Part shown: one piece after another, positions 7,566 to 15,577 of the stretch | Numbering within the stretch: the first letter of the stretch is position 1 | How the letters are laid out: every line of letters starts with the position of its first letter | NCBI GenBank assembly: GCA_020720185.1 | Contig: DYPB01000024.1 | Location: 1 to 17,684 of the forward strand | Direction: 5' to 3' | Length of the DNA stretch: 17,684 nucleotides | Source: Flavobacterium psychrophilum | Lineage (GTDB): Bacteria; Bacteroidota; Bacteroidia; Flavobacteriales; Flavobacteriaceae | Made by a program: the position numbers and the translations under genes | Notes under the pieces: generated by a model | The model's database searches: none | Seen by the model: only the letters and a program-made list of their open reading frames with translations | What the model was told of the DNA's origin: nothing

Positions 7566-8306
7566 TTAAAAATCGAAAAAAGTATTATTTCGCATCAAGC
7601 TTGAAAGATTTTGATGATTTTTTACGATAATTTTTTTATCAAAAAAGCTAATATGTTTTTCGTGATGAACATCGCTACCTACATAATCGAACATATTGTT
7701 TTTTAATAAAAAATCGGCAGTTTTAGTAACCAACGGTCCATAATAGCCAACGGTTGAGAGTAAATTTAATTGAAATAAGCAACCTGCTTTTTTTAATTTT
7801 TTATACTCATCGGTGTTAAAGTGATAGGAATTATATCTTTCAGGATGTGCTAAAACTGGTTGATAATCAGCAATTTGCAACTCAAAAAGAATGTCGTACA
7901 GTTGCAATGGCGGATATAAATAGGACATTTCTACTAAAACATAATTGTCTTTTAGGGTCAATAATCGTTCTTTTTTTTTAATCAAATTATAAAAATTACC
8001 ATCCATCATATATTCTGCAGCGGCTTTTAGCGGAATATTTTCGTTGTTTTTTTCTAAAAATTGTACGGTTTCTTGATGCTTATTACTTATAATTTGTGGT
8101 GTGTTTTTCCAAACATCTTCAATTATATGTGGGGTCGTTATTAGTTTTGAAAAACCTACTAATTTTAATTTTGCAATTAAATCTTGTGTTTCGGTTAAAC
8201 TTTTTGATCCATCATCAATATTTGGCAATAAATGGGAATGAATATCTATATAATTGTCTGGAATTACATCTTTTAGTAGGGGGGTATTTTTATTTAAAAA
8301 AAACAT
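7566..8306 (-). CDS. PHP-family CpsB/YwqE-like protein-tyrosine phosphatase
   Basis: A 246-residue cytoplasmic metal-dependent phosphatase of the PHP superfamily. Visible motifs are DIHSHLLPNIDDGS (21-34, ligands His23 and His25), TPH (His60), a conserved Glu98 in AAEYMM, AHPERY (His154, Arg157), and GSDVHH (Asp212, His214). The DDGS after the first motif and the length fit the CpsB/CapC/YwqE branch, which dephosphorylates capsule-assembly tyrosine kinases, rather than the longer histidinol phosphatases. No Wzc-like kinase or capsule export gene lies in the window, so the substrate is inferred only from family. It starts 11 bp after the O-methyltransferase stop and is therefore the second gene of that operon. 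Confidence 0.85.
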   Translation of the reverse strand: MFFLNKNTPLLKDVIPDNYIDIHSHLLPNIDDGSKSLTETQDLIAKLKLVGFSKLITTPHIIEDVWKNTPQIISNKHQETVQFLEKNNENIPLKAAAEYMMDGNFYNLIKKKERLLTLKDNYVLVEMSYLYPPLQLYDILFELQIADYQPVLAHPERYNSYHFNTDEYKKLKKAGCLFQLNLLSTVGYYGPLVTKTADFLLKNNMFDYVGSDVHHEKHISFFDKKIIVKNHQNLSSLMRNNTFFDF

Positions 8307-8317
8307 TTTCTGTTGTT

Positions 8318-8959
8318 TTAAATGATTCTGCTTATGGTTAAACCATCTCTAATTGGTAGTAAAACGGTTTCAACTCTAGGATCGTTTTTCAATAACTGAT
8401 TATATTCTAACAATGTTTTTGTGCTTGAGTCTTTAGAAATTAATGGTTCTAAAACCTTTCCACTCCATAAAACATTATCGGATAGGATGATTCCTCCTTT
8501 ATTCATTTTTGGTACGATTAGATTATAATAATTGATGTAATTTTCTTTATCGGCATCAATAAAAACCAAATCGAATTTTAAATTTAGGGTTGGAATAATG
8601 TTTAGAGCCTTGCCAAGATGCTGAAAAATTTGAGAACCAAATGTTGATTTGTCAAAATATTTTCGTTGAAAATCGATTAATTCTTCTTTAATATCAATGG
8701 TGTGTAATTGTCCGTTTTGTTGGATTCCTTCGCACAAACACAAGGCGGAATAGCCTGTATATGTTCCTATCTCTAAAATATTTACAGGTCTTGTAAGTTT
8801 AGACAACATACTTAAAACCCTTCCTTGAAAATGACCACTTAACATTCGTGGCAATAATATTTTTTGGTAAGTTTCTTTGTTTAATGCGGCTAATAATTCT
8901 GGTTCATCTTCAGAGTGTTGCTCAATATAATTTTCTAATTCTTGTGAAGTAAAGTGCAT
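8318..8959 (-). CDS. SAM-dependent O-methyltransferase (YrrM/COMT-like)
   Basis: A 213-residue cytoplasmic methyltransferase with the Rossmann fold of the metal-dependent catechol/caffeoyl-CoA O-methyltransferase family. SAM motif I is ILEIGTYTGYSAL (61-73), the acidic residue after strand 2 is in HTIDIKEE (86-93), and the metal/substrate loop is FDLVFIDADKENY (129-141), followed by GGIILSDNVLWSG (155-167). The D-A-D-K and D-N pairs are those that bind the divalent cation in the family. The length is typical. The acceptor is unknown; YrrM-like members act on hydroxylated small molecules or tRNA uridines. It is first gene of a two-gene operon with the PHP phosphatase (gap 11 bp), with its own promoter upstream at 9067-9099. 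Confidence 0.9.
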   Translation of the reverse strand: MHFTSQELENYIEQHSEDEPELLAALNKETYQKILLPRMLSGHFQGRVLSMLSKLTRPVNILEIGTYTGYSALCLCEGIQQNGQLHTIDIKEELIDFQRKYFDKSTFGSQIFQHLGKALNIIPTLNLKFDLVFIDADKENYINYYNLIVPKMNKGGIILSDNVLWSGKVLEPLISKDSSTKTLLEYNQLLKNDPRVETVLLPIRDGLTISRII

Positions 8960-9066
8960 TTTAAGATTTTATTTTGCGTTTTTTATTAGCAAATCAATAA
9001 TGACAGTCTCTTTTATAAGCTGTATTCAAGCTATAAATGTAACTTTTTATTGTTGTTAATTGTTTG

Positions 9067-9099
9067 CAAATATACTTCTTTTTGAAGTTTCGTAAACAA
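9067..9099 (-). promoter_or_regulatory. Promoter for the O-methyltransferase/PHP operon
   Basis: On the minus strand TTG (9097-9099) is followed after 22 bp by TATATTTG (9067-9074), a full match to the flavobacterial TTG/TAnnTTTG pair. The leader to the ATG would be about 100 nt, the longest in this window. This is the only promoter here with both elements at acceptable spacing. Confidence 0.6.
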
Positions 9100-9147
9100 A
9101 GAATTTTAAATTGGTGTTTTGAACAATGCTTTCTGAAAACAAAAACT

Positions 9148-9828
9148 TTAAATATTCATTTTATATCCTACCCCTTTGATGGTTTTAAATAAATCGTCAC
9201 CAATTTTTTCTCGTAATTTACGAATATGTACATCAATTGTTCTGCTGCCTACAACAACATCGGCACCCCAAATTTTATCTAAAATATCTTCTCGTTCAAA
9301 TACCTTTCCTGGTTGAGAGGCTAATAAATAAAACAGTTCAAATTCTTTTCTAGGTAGGTTAATTACAACTCCATCTTTAACTATTTTATATTCTTCTCTA
9401 TTTATTTCTATACCAAAAACATTTAAAGTTTTGGGTGTATTCTCTTCTTTTAATCGTCTTAATAGTGCTTTTACTTTACTAACTAATAATTTTGGTTTAA
9501 TTGGTTTGGTAATATAATCATCTGCACCAGCCTCAAAACCAGCTTCTTGCGAAAAATCTTCGCCACGAGCAGTTAGAAAAGTTATAACAACATTGGCTAA
9601 TTCTGGTTGCCGTCTAATAATTTCGCAAGCCTCAATACCATTCATTTCTGGCATCATTACATCAATTATTATCAAATGTGGTATAATTGTTTTTGCTTTC
9701 AGATAGCCTTCTTTTCCGTTTTTTGCAGTATAAACTTGATAGCCTTCTTGTTCTAAATTATACCCAACTATTTCTAAAATATCTGGTTCATCGTCTATTA
9801 ATAATATTTTTATATCTCGTTTTTTCAT
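9148..9828 (-). CDS. OmpR/PhoB-family response regulator transcription factor
   Basis: A 226-residue two-component DNA-binding regulator. The N-terminal receiver domain (about 6-122) has the acidic pair Asp12/Asp13, phospho-acceptor Asp56 in IIIDVMMPEMNG, Thr86 in the FLTARG strand and Lys108 in ITKPIK; all switch residues are intact. Residues about 134-226 are a winged-helix Trans_reg_C domain with the recognition segment SRTIDVHIRKLREKIG and the terminal KGVGYKM. It probably dimerises and binds direct repeats when phosphorylated. No histidine kinase is adjacent, so its sensor must be encoded elsewhere. It follows the TatD gene by 68 bp on the same strand. A near-consensus -7 site (TACTTTCA on the minus strand, 9856-9863) suggests possible independent transcription. 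Its target genes cannot be read here. Confidence 0.94.
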   Translation of the reverse strand: MKKRDIKILLIDDEPDILEIVGYNLEQEGYQVYTAKNGKEGYLKAKTIIPHLIIIDVMMPEMNGIEACEIIRRQPELANVVITFLTARGEDFSQEAGFEAGADDYITKPIKPKLLVSKVKALLRRLKEENTPKTLNVFGIEINREEYKIVKDGVVINLPRKEFELFYLLASQPGKVFEREDILDKIWGADVVVGSRTIDVHIRKLREKIGDDLFKTIKGVGYKMNI

Positions 9829-9896
9829 AGTATGGTTTTATAAATTTTATGGATGTGAAAGTAATATTAAACTTTTCTTCGTTTATTAAGTTAAGG

Positions 9897-10664
9897 TTAA
9901 ATATTAAAAACAATTTTAGAATTTTCGGTAGTAATCCTTGCCACCTCATCAATAGGGATGTTATAAATTTCAGAAATTTTTTGGGCAATAGCAACAAGGT
10001 ATGCACTTTCATTTCGTTTTCCTCGATAAGGATTTGGGGCTAAATATGGTGAATCTGTTTCGAGAACAATATTTTTTATATCAATTTGATGTAAGAATTG
10101 ATCAATTTTCCCGTTTTTAAAAGTTACAACTCCGCCAATACCTAATTTCATATTATAAGAAATAGCTTGCAAAGCCTGCTGATAATTACCTGAAAAACAA
10201 TGAAATATTCCAAACAAATCTTCTGATTTTTCTGTTTCTAAAACTTCAAAAACCTCATCGAAAGCCTCTCTACAGTGAATTATTATTGGCAGTTTGTGTT
10301 TTTTTGCCCATTGAATTTGTGTTCTGAATGCCTTTCTTTGAATATCAATTGTTGTTTTGTCCCAATACAAATCAATACCAATTTCGCCAATAGCATAAAA
10401 TTTTCTTTCTGCTAATTGGTTTTCAATAATTTCCAATTCTAATTTGTAATTTTCTTTAACATAACAAGGATGCAGACCTGCCATCAAAAAAATATTTCTA
10501 GGAAAATTAGCCTCTAATTGATAGCTTTTTTGAATATAATTTGAATCTATTGCGGGAATAAAAAATCTTGAAACACCTATATTCATAGCTCTCTCTATTG
10601 CTTGACTTCTGTCGTCATCAAACGCCTCAGCATATAAATGGGTGTGGGTATCGGTAAATGTCAT
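9897..10664 (-). CDS. TatD-family metal-dependent hydrolase (DNase)
   Basis: A 255-residue cytoplasmic TIM-barrel metallohydrolase of the TatD family, whose members act as 3'-5' exonucleases or deoxyribonucleases in DNA repair and turnover. Metal and catalytic positions are intact: DTHTHL (His7, His9), AIGEIGID (Glu94), IIHCREA (His130), FHCFSG (His155) and LETDSPYLAP (Asp204), with the usual RGKRNES segment after it. The length is normal for the family. It sits upstream of the response regulator on the same strand, and is divergent from the Ig-like lipoprotein gene. The ATG at 10664 is 20 bp downstream of a good -7 element. Despite the historic name it is not part of the Tat export machinery. 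Confidence 0.94.
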   Translation of the reverse strand: MTFTDTHTHLYAEAFDDDRSQAIERAMNIGVSRFFIPAIDSNYIQKSYQLEANFPRNIFLMAGLHPCYVKENYKLELEIIENQLAERKFYAIGEIGIDLYWDKTTIDIQRKAFRTQIQWAKKHKLPIIIHCREAFDEVFEVLETEKSEDLFGIFHCFSGNYQQALQAISYNMKLGIGGVVTFKNGKIDQFLHQIDIKNIVLETDSPYLAPNPYRGKRNESAYLVAIAQKISEIYNIPIDEVARITTENSKIVFNI

Positions 10665-10683
10665 TTTTCAGAAAATTAAAAGT

Positions 10684-10691
10684 CAAAGATA
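10684..10691 (-). promoter_or_regulatory. -7 promoter element for the tatD-family gene
   Basis: The minus strand reads TATCTTTG, a match to TAnnTTTG, 20 bp upstream of the ATG. A TTG 25 bp further upstream (10717-10719) is slightly beyond the usual spacing. Confidence 0.55.
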
Positions 10692-10802
10692 CTATTTTCA
10701 TTCATTATTAGCTGCTCAAAACAAGATATTATCCTAATTTTTTCTTAAAAATTTCTCTCCTATAAAATATAATCGTTATTTTGTGGTTTTAAAATATTAT
10801 TT

Positions 10803-12383
10803 ATGAAAAAAGGTTTTATAAAATATACAGCAATTTTATTAATTTTAACAATATTTAGTTGTGCAAAAAGAGGCACCGTTGATGGTGGACTGAAAGATAC
10901 TATTGCTCCAGTTCTAAAAATGAGTTTTCCAGAAAATGGTTCAACAAATTTTAAAGGAAACGAAATAAAACTAACTTTTGACGAATATATTGTTCTAAAA
11001 GATTTGAACAAACAGCTAATAATTTCGCCTCCAATGAAACAAAATCCAGAGATTTTAACTACATTGGCAAGTAAAACAATTAGCATAAAAATAAAAGACA
11101 CCTTACTGTCAAATACAACTTATAGTTTTAATTTTGGTCAGAGTATTCAGGATTTTAATGAAGGAAACGCCTACAAACAATTCAAATATATTTTATCAAC
11201 AGGCAGTTTTATTGATTCTTTAAAACTAAACGGAACAATAAAAGATGCGTATAATAAAACGGTTGATAATTTTGTATCCATAATGTTATATGAAGTAAAT
11301 GAGCGTTTTAAGGATTCCGTTATTTATAAGCAAAACCCCAGATATATAACCAATACTTTAGATAGCTTAAAAACATTTCAGTTGCAAAACATAAAAGCAG
11401 GGAAGTATTTATTAGTGGCTTTGAAAGATAAAAACAATAACAATAAATTCGATTCGAAGGAGGAAAAAATAGGTTTTCAGAAACAATTTATTAGCATTCC
11501 AAATGATACCGTTTTTGAACTCGAATTGTTTAAAGAAGTTATCCCAACAAAGGTTTTAAAACCCAAACAGATATCAGGTAATAGAATAATTTTGCCTTAT
11601 CAAGGCAGGCTAAAAACTCCAAAAATTAGTTTAAAAGACAAAGCTAACGATTTGCAAACTATCGTTACAAAAATTGCAGATAAAGATTCGTTACAAATAT
11701 GGTACAAACCCATAAAAACCGATTCATTACAGGTTATTGTTGATAAAGAGGTTTTTAAAATAAAAATAAAAGAACAAAAGAAAGACAGTTTGAATTTTAC
11801 ACCAAGCCATAAAGATAATTTAGATTTTAGGGATTCATTTGCAATAACAGCCTCACATCCAATATCTAAAATTGATGTTTCGAGAATAAAAATAGTAAAT
11901 AAAGATTCTGTTGCTATAGCATTTACAACAAATTACGATGATTTTACTCAAGCGATAAAAATTAATTTTAAAAAAGAATCTTCAGAACGCTATAAAATAA
12001 AATTGCTTCCAAACGCATTGACTACTTATTTAGATGAAAAAAATGACACTTTAAGCTATAAAATTAGTACTAAAAACACTACAGATTATGGTAATTTGAG
12101 ACTTGTTTTAAAAAACTTAAAATCATATCCAGTAATTATTGAATTGACTAACGATAAAGGTAAAATCATCTATTCTGATTATTTAGAAAAAGAAAACATC
12201 CCTAATTTTGACCTTATAGAACCTGCAAAATATAACATTCGTTTAATTTATGATACCAATAAAAATAGGGAATGGGACACGGGGAATTATTTACAAAAAT
12301 TACAGACAGAAGAAGTTATTTATTTTTCAAAAATAATTGATATTCGTGCAAACTGGGATGTAGAGCAGGAATGGAAATTATAA
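10803..12383 (+). CDS. Ig-like (Big_5) domain lipoprotein
   Basis: A 526-residue predicted lipoprotein of unknown function, in a family common in Bacteroidota. A hydrophobic signal runs to the lipobox FSC with Cys20. Residues about 31-135 match the bacterial Ig-like Big_5 pattern: IAPVLKMSFPENGSTNF, EIKLTFDEYI and LLSNTTYSFNFG. Later segments look like repeated beta-sandwich domains (IKAGKYLLVALKDKN; LIEPAKYNIRLIYDTN). Each of those leads into a DxNxNxxxD calcium-loop-like motif: Asp209-Asn211-Asn213-Asp217 and Asp484-Asn486-Asn488-Asp492. No enzymatic motif is visible, so a structural cell-envelope role is most likely (inference). The gene is divergent from tatD, with only a near-consensus -7 site (TTATTTTG, 10776-10783), and converges on the DUF4403 gene with a 10-bp gap and no terminator between. 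Confidence 0.82.
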   Translation: MKKGFIKYTAILLILTIFSCAKRGTVDGGLKDTIAPVLKMSFPENGSTNFKGNEIKLTFDEYIVLKDLNKQLIISPPMKQNPEILTTLASKTISIKIKDTLLSNTTYSFNFGQSIQDFNEGNAYKQFKYILSTGSFIDSLKLNGTIKDAYNKTVDNFVSIMLYEVNERFKDSVIYKQNPRYITNTLDSLKTFQLQNIKAGKYLLVALKDKNNNNKFDSKEEKIGFQKQFISIPNDTVFELELFKEVIPTKVLKPKQISGNRIILPYQGRLKTPKISLKDKANDLQTIVTKIADKDSLQIWYKPIKTDSLQVIVDKEVFKIKIKEQKKDSLNFTPSHKDNLDFRDSFAITASHPISKIDVSRIKIVNKDSVAIAFTTNYDDFTQAIKINFKKESSERYKIKLLPNALTTYLDEKNDTLSYKISTKNTTDYGNLRLVLKNLKSYPVIIELTNDKGKIIYSDYLEKENIPNFDLIEPAKYNIRLIYDTNKNREWDTGNYLQKLQTEEVIYFSKIIDIRANWDVEQEWKL

Positions 12384-12393
12384 AAGACAAGAA

Positions 12394-13791
12394 CTATTTT
12401 AGACCATCAACTGTAACATTTAAATTGCCATCTATTTTAATAAATGCAATAATTGCTTTATTTGTTAGCTGAATTTTTTGAAAACTAATATCGTTTATTT
12501 TTCCATTTACAAAAACACCCTCCATTGGCGAATAGTTAGATAAATATTGTTTCATGCTCTTTTTGCCTTCCTCCAAATTTGATGTTATGGAGTAACGGCA
12601 GTTTTGTTGAATTTTCTTTAAAATTAACCCTTGTGCCAACCAATTTGCAGTTCGCAATAAAGCACTTTTTGTATCCAAAACATAATCTAATTTATCAAAA
12701 AATATTTCTTTCGTTTGGTCATTATATTCTGGAAAACCAGCCAAATATACAGTTCCGTTGATGCTTCCTATAAGGTCAAGGGCAATAACCATTTTACCTT
12801 CTTTGTGCCAAATGGCTACTTTTTGAACTGTTACTTTTTTACTACCCGTTCCAAATTCTTGTCCCACAAAATTTTTAGTCATAATTGCCGATGCGTCAGC
12901 ATAAGTAGAAACTGCAACAATATTTGCATAAACCTCTTCTGGAATTTTTATTACTGGTTTTAGAACAATCTTGTTTTTGTCAAAACGATTTTGAGGCTGA
13001 TTACCAATAAGCGTTTCTATATTACATTTCATCCCCATTTGTAAATTAATTTTTTCTTTAACTAATTTAGCATCAGTAGTGTACAGTTCTGAAGGGGCAA
13101 TTCGTAGCCAACTTTGATAATTATCATTCATCAAAAATGGAGTTGAAATTTTTTCTAAAGCTTCTAAAACATTTGGTTTAAAATCCATTGTTTTTTCTAT
13201 ACTTTCATCAATTTTTTTTTCAATTTTTGATTTAAATAATTTTACCGCAGGATTTATTAGATAAGTTATTGGAATATTCTTTCCGAGTACCGTCATCGTT
13301 GGGCTTTCCTTCCAATCTAACGACTTTAATTCGGTTTTTGTAAGCATCTTCCAGTTGGTCAAAGTAACATCACTCAAAAGGGTTATTGTTCCATTAAGAT
13401 TAAATTCTTTAATGTCTCTTAAATCCACACCAAGTTTATTTACTCCGTAGCGGTACTTTGCATTTATTTTTAAAGGTAAAATGGTTTTAATTTTACCATC
13501 TTCGTTACTAATAATAATTGGCGATAATTTCCAAACTTTTAGCATAACATCATCGTCTTCAATCTCATTATCTTCATAAATTAAACCCGTCATTAAGGTA
13601 TTTATTTTATTTTCAATATCTTTTAACTTAATATCAATTGGCATATTAATATAAGAATATTGGTTTTCATAAATTAATGGAGAGGCATCGTCGGGTTCGG
13701 GTTTCATAGCAATTATTTTATTGGTAGATGAACATCCAATAAGTGAAATTAGTGTTAAAAGAGAAATTAGAACTAAAAATAATTTTGTCAT
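12394..13791 (-). CDS. DUF4403-family lipoprotein
   Basis: A 465-residue predicted lipoprotein: signal sequence with lipobox LIGC and Cys20. The body matches my recollection of DUF4403, a Bacteroidota and proteobacterial family of unknown function. It begins with paired beta segments (YSYINMPIDIKLKDIENKINTLM), has long alternating strands such as KTILPLKINAKYRYGVNKLGVDL, and ends with strand-rich GKINDISFQKIQLTNKAIIAFIKIDGNLNVTV. The pattern resembles lipid-binding tubular (TULIP/BPI-like) folds, but I cannot test that. No catalytic motif is seen. It has its own promoter (13850-13857) and is transcribed alone. It is convergent with the Ig-like lipoprotein gene, giving two envelope lipoproteins back to back. 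Confidence 0.8.
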   Translation of the reverse strand: MTKLFLVLISLLTLISLIGCSSTNKIIAMKPEPDDASPLIYENQYSYINMPIDIKLKDIENKINTLMTGLIYEDNEIEDDDVMLKVWKLSPIIISNEDGKIKTILPLKINAKYRYGVNKLGVDLRDIKEFNLNGTITLLSDVTLTNWKMLTKTELKSLDWKESPTMTVLGKNIPITYLINPAVKLFKSKIEKKIDESIEKTMDFKPNVLEALEKISTPFLMNDNYQSWLRIAPSELYTTDAKLVKEKINLQMGMKCNIETLIGNQPQNRFDKNKIVLKPVIKIPEEVYANIVAVSTYADASAIMTKNFVGQEFGTGSKKVTVQKVAIWHKEGKMVIALDLIGSINGTVYLAGFPEYNDQTKEIFFDKLDYVLDTKSALLRTANWLAQGLILKKIQQNCRYSITSNLEEGKKSMKQYLSNYSPMEGVFVNGKINDISFQKIQLTNKAIIAFIKIDGNLNVTVDGLK

Positions 13792-13849
13792 TTATATATA
13801 AAAATTAAATTATGGATACCTATTTATGTTTTTTATTAAAAAAATACAA

Positions 13850-13857
13850 CAAAGATA
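13850..13857 (-). promoter_or_regulatory. -7 promoter element for the DUF4403 gene
   Basis: The minus strand reads TATCTTTG, a match to TAnnTTTG, 58 bp upstream of the ATG. No TTG lies at -33 spacing. Confidence 0.5.
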
Positions 13858-13924
13858 ACATTTATTTACAACTATCGTTTCTTTATTTTTATCATATAAA
13901 AAATGTTTTCTTTTGAAAAAAACT

Positions 13925-13932
13925 TATATTTG
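13925..13932 (+). promoter_or_regulatory. -7 promoter element for gdhA
   Basis: TATATTTG followed by C matches TAnnTTTG, 49 bp upstream of the gdhA ATG. No clear -33 TTG is present at normal spacing. Confidence 0.58.
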
Positions 13933-13981
13933 CAACTTAATACGAAAACGATTTCATAAATAATTTAAAATTTAAAATATC

Positions 13982-15325
13982 ATGTCAAAAAGTATCAATG
14001 ATTTTATCGAAGCAGTTGCTAAAAAGAACCAAAATGAGCCAGAATTTATGCAGGCTGTAAAAGAAGTTGCCGAAACGGTAATTCCATTTATTGAAGAAAA
14101 TAAAAGATACCAAAACAAAATGCTTTTGGAAAGAATGGTCGAATCTGAAAGAGTAATTATGTTCCGTGTGGTTTGGATTGACGATGCCGGAAACACACAA
14201 GTAAACCGTGGTTACCGTATCCAAATGAACTCTGCAATTGGTCCATACAAAGGAGGAATTCGTTTTCATCCATCGGTAAATTTAAGTATTTTAAAATTCT
14301 TGGCATTCGAGCAAACTTTTAAAAACTCATTAACAACTTTGCCAATGGGCGGAGGAAAAGGTGGAGCTGATTTTGATCCAAAAGGAAAATCAGACAATGA
14401 AGTAATGCGTTTTTGTCAAGCCTTTATGACCGAATTATCAAAACACATTGGTGCTGATACCGATGTGCCTGCTGGAGATATTGGAGTTGGTGGCCGTGAA
14501 GTGGGTTATATGTTTGGTCAATACAAAAGATTAAGAAACGAATTTACAGGAGTTTTAACAGGAAAAGGAATCTCTTTTGGAGGTTCATTAATCCGTCCAG
14601 AAGCTACTGGATATGGAGATGTTTATTTTGCTCAAAGCATGTTAGTTACCAAAGGAGACAGCTTTACAGGAAAAACCGTAGTAATTTCTGGTTCAGGAAA
14701 TGTAGCACAATATGCTGCTGAAAAAGCCACACAATTAGGCGGAAAAGTAGTAACAATGTCAGATTCTGCAGGTTATATCTATGATGCCGATGGTATTGAT
14801 GCTACAAAATTAGCCTTCGTTATGGAAATTAAAAATGAACTTCGTGGTCGAATTTCAGACTATGTTACTAAATATCCAAACGCAAAATATATTGCAGGTA
14901 AAAGACCTTGGGAAGTAAAATGTGATGTAGCATTACCTTGTGCTACTCAAAATGAATTAAATGAAGACGAAGCAAAAATGCTTGTTGCCAATGGTTGTAT
15001 TTGTGTTGCCGAGGGTGCCAATATGCCATCAACACCTGAAGCAGTTATTGTTTTTCAAGATGCTAAAATATTATTTGCTCCAGGAAAAGCATCAAATGCA
15101 GGTGGAGTAGCAACATCAGGTTTAGAAATGTCTCAAAACTCATTAAGACTATCTTGGACAAGCGAAGAAGTTGATGAACGATTAAAAAACATTATGTTAA
15201 ATATTCACGCATCGTGTGTAAAATACGGAAAAGATGCAACTGGATATGTTGATTATGTAAAAGGTGCAAACATTGCAGGTTTTGTTAAAGTTGCCGATGC
15301 CATGTTAGGTCAAGGAGTGGTTTAA
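13982..15325 (+). CDS. gdhA: NADP-type glutamate dehydrogenase
   Basis: A 447-residue hexameric glutamate dehydrogenase that interconverts 2-oxoglutarate plus ammonia and glutamate in the cytoplasm. The length and the N-terminal block (ERMVESERVIMFRVVWIDDAG) fit the small hexameric class that is usually NADP-dependent and assimilatory. Substrate and catalytic residues are intact: IGPYKGGIRFHP (Lys90), PMGGGKGG (catalytic Lys126) and VPAGDIGVGGREVG (Asp166). The dinucleotide-binding motif SGSGNVAQYAAEKA starts at 236. Cofactor preference is inferred from class, not from a diagnostic residue. It has its own promoter and is monocistronic. Its TAA stop lies inside the left terminal repeat of a 237-bp element, which pushes the terminator (15578-15615) about 250 bp downstream. 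Confidence 0.97.
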   Translation: MSKSINDFIEAVAKKNQNEPEFMQAVKEVAETVIPFIEENKRYQNKMLLERMVESERVIMFRVVWIDDAGNTQVNRGYRIQMNSAIGPYKGGIRFHPSVNLSILKFLAFEQTFKNSLTTLPMGGGKGGADFDPKGKSDNEVMRFCQAFMTELSKHIGADTDVPAGDIGVGGREVGYMFGQYKRLRNEFTGVLTGKGISFGGSLIRPEATGYGDVYFAQSMLVTKGDSFTGKTVVISGSGNVAQYAAEKATQLGGKVVTMSDSAGYIYDADGIDATKLAFVMEIKNELRGRISDYVTKYPNAKYIAGKRPWEVKCDVALPCATQNELNEDEAKMLVANGCICVAEGANMPSTPEAVIVFQDAKILFAPGKASNAGGVATSGLEMSQNSLRLSWTSEEVDERLKNIMLNIHASCVKYGKDATGYVDYVKGANIAGFVKVADAMLGQGVV

Positions 15326-15558
15326 GGTTGGCTCTATAAATTAGTTTTTTTGTAAATTTATTTTTTTACTGATGCTCTTTTTGTTTTATTTTACTTCACT
15401 TTGTGTTTATTTGTCAGCGGTGTTCAGTAAATTTACATTTGGCATTTTTTTCCCATCTTTTTGTTCAAATATGGGCATATTTGAACAAAAAGAAAGAAAA
15501 AATCTATTCAAAATAATTCCAAAAATAGCTATCAGCTAATTTATAGAACCCACCTTAA
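15322..15558. mobile_element. MITE-like non-coding element between gdhA and dnaG
   Basis: A 237-bp segment bounded by 23-bp imperfect terminal inverted repeats (15322-15344 and 15536-15558; 21 of 23 positions match). Both ends begin TTAAGG and end CTATAAATTAG when read inward. If TTAA is a target duplication, the repeat proper starts GGT. Inside are a second inverted pair (TGTAAATTT...ACTGA at 15351-15372 against 15424-15437, with an 8-nt insertion in the left arm) and an 18-bp hairpin at 15456-15493. No coding frame is present. It sits between the gdhA stop and terminator, as an insertion would. The size, structure and lack of a transposase fit a MITE; a structured 3' UTR repeat is the alternative. 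Confidence 0.6.
15456..15493. repeat. Perfect 18-bp inverted repeat (hairpin) inside the element
   Basis: TCTTTTTGTTCAAATATG (15456-15473) and its exact reverse complement (15476-15493) are separated by only GG. It would form a long A/T-rich hairpin or cruciform. It lacks a clean T tract on the right, so it is not a typical plus-strand terminator. Confidence 0.8.
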
Positions 15559-15577
15559 TAAAAAATTAAATAAAACT

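Noticed and set aside
9001..9060. AGCT repeats downstream of the response regulator as a possible terminator
   Set aside because: Only about 4 bp can pair and no T tract follows at a suitable position.
9834..9846. GGTTTTATAAATT upstream of the response regulator, 12 of 13 matching the terminal repeat core
   Set aside because: It lacks the GGTGG part of the repeat, and such A/T-rich strings are expected by chance in this sequence.
10760..11101. A 113-codon minus-strand open frame over the start of the Ig-like lipoprotein gene
   Set aside because: It is antisense to a well-supported gene and has no recognisable domain.
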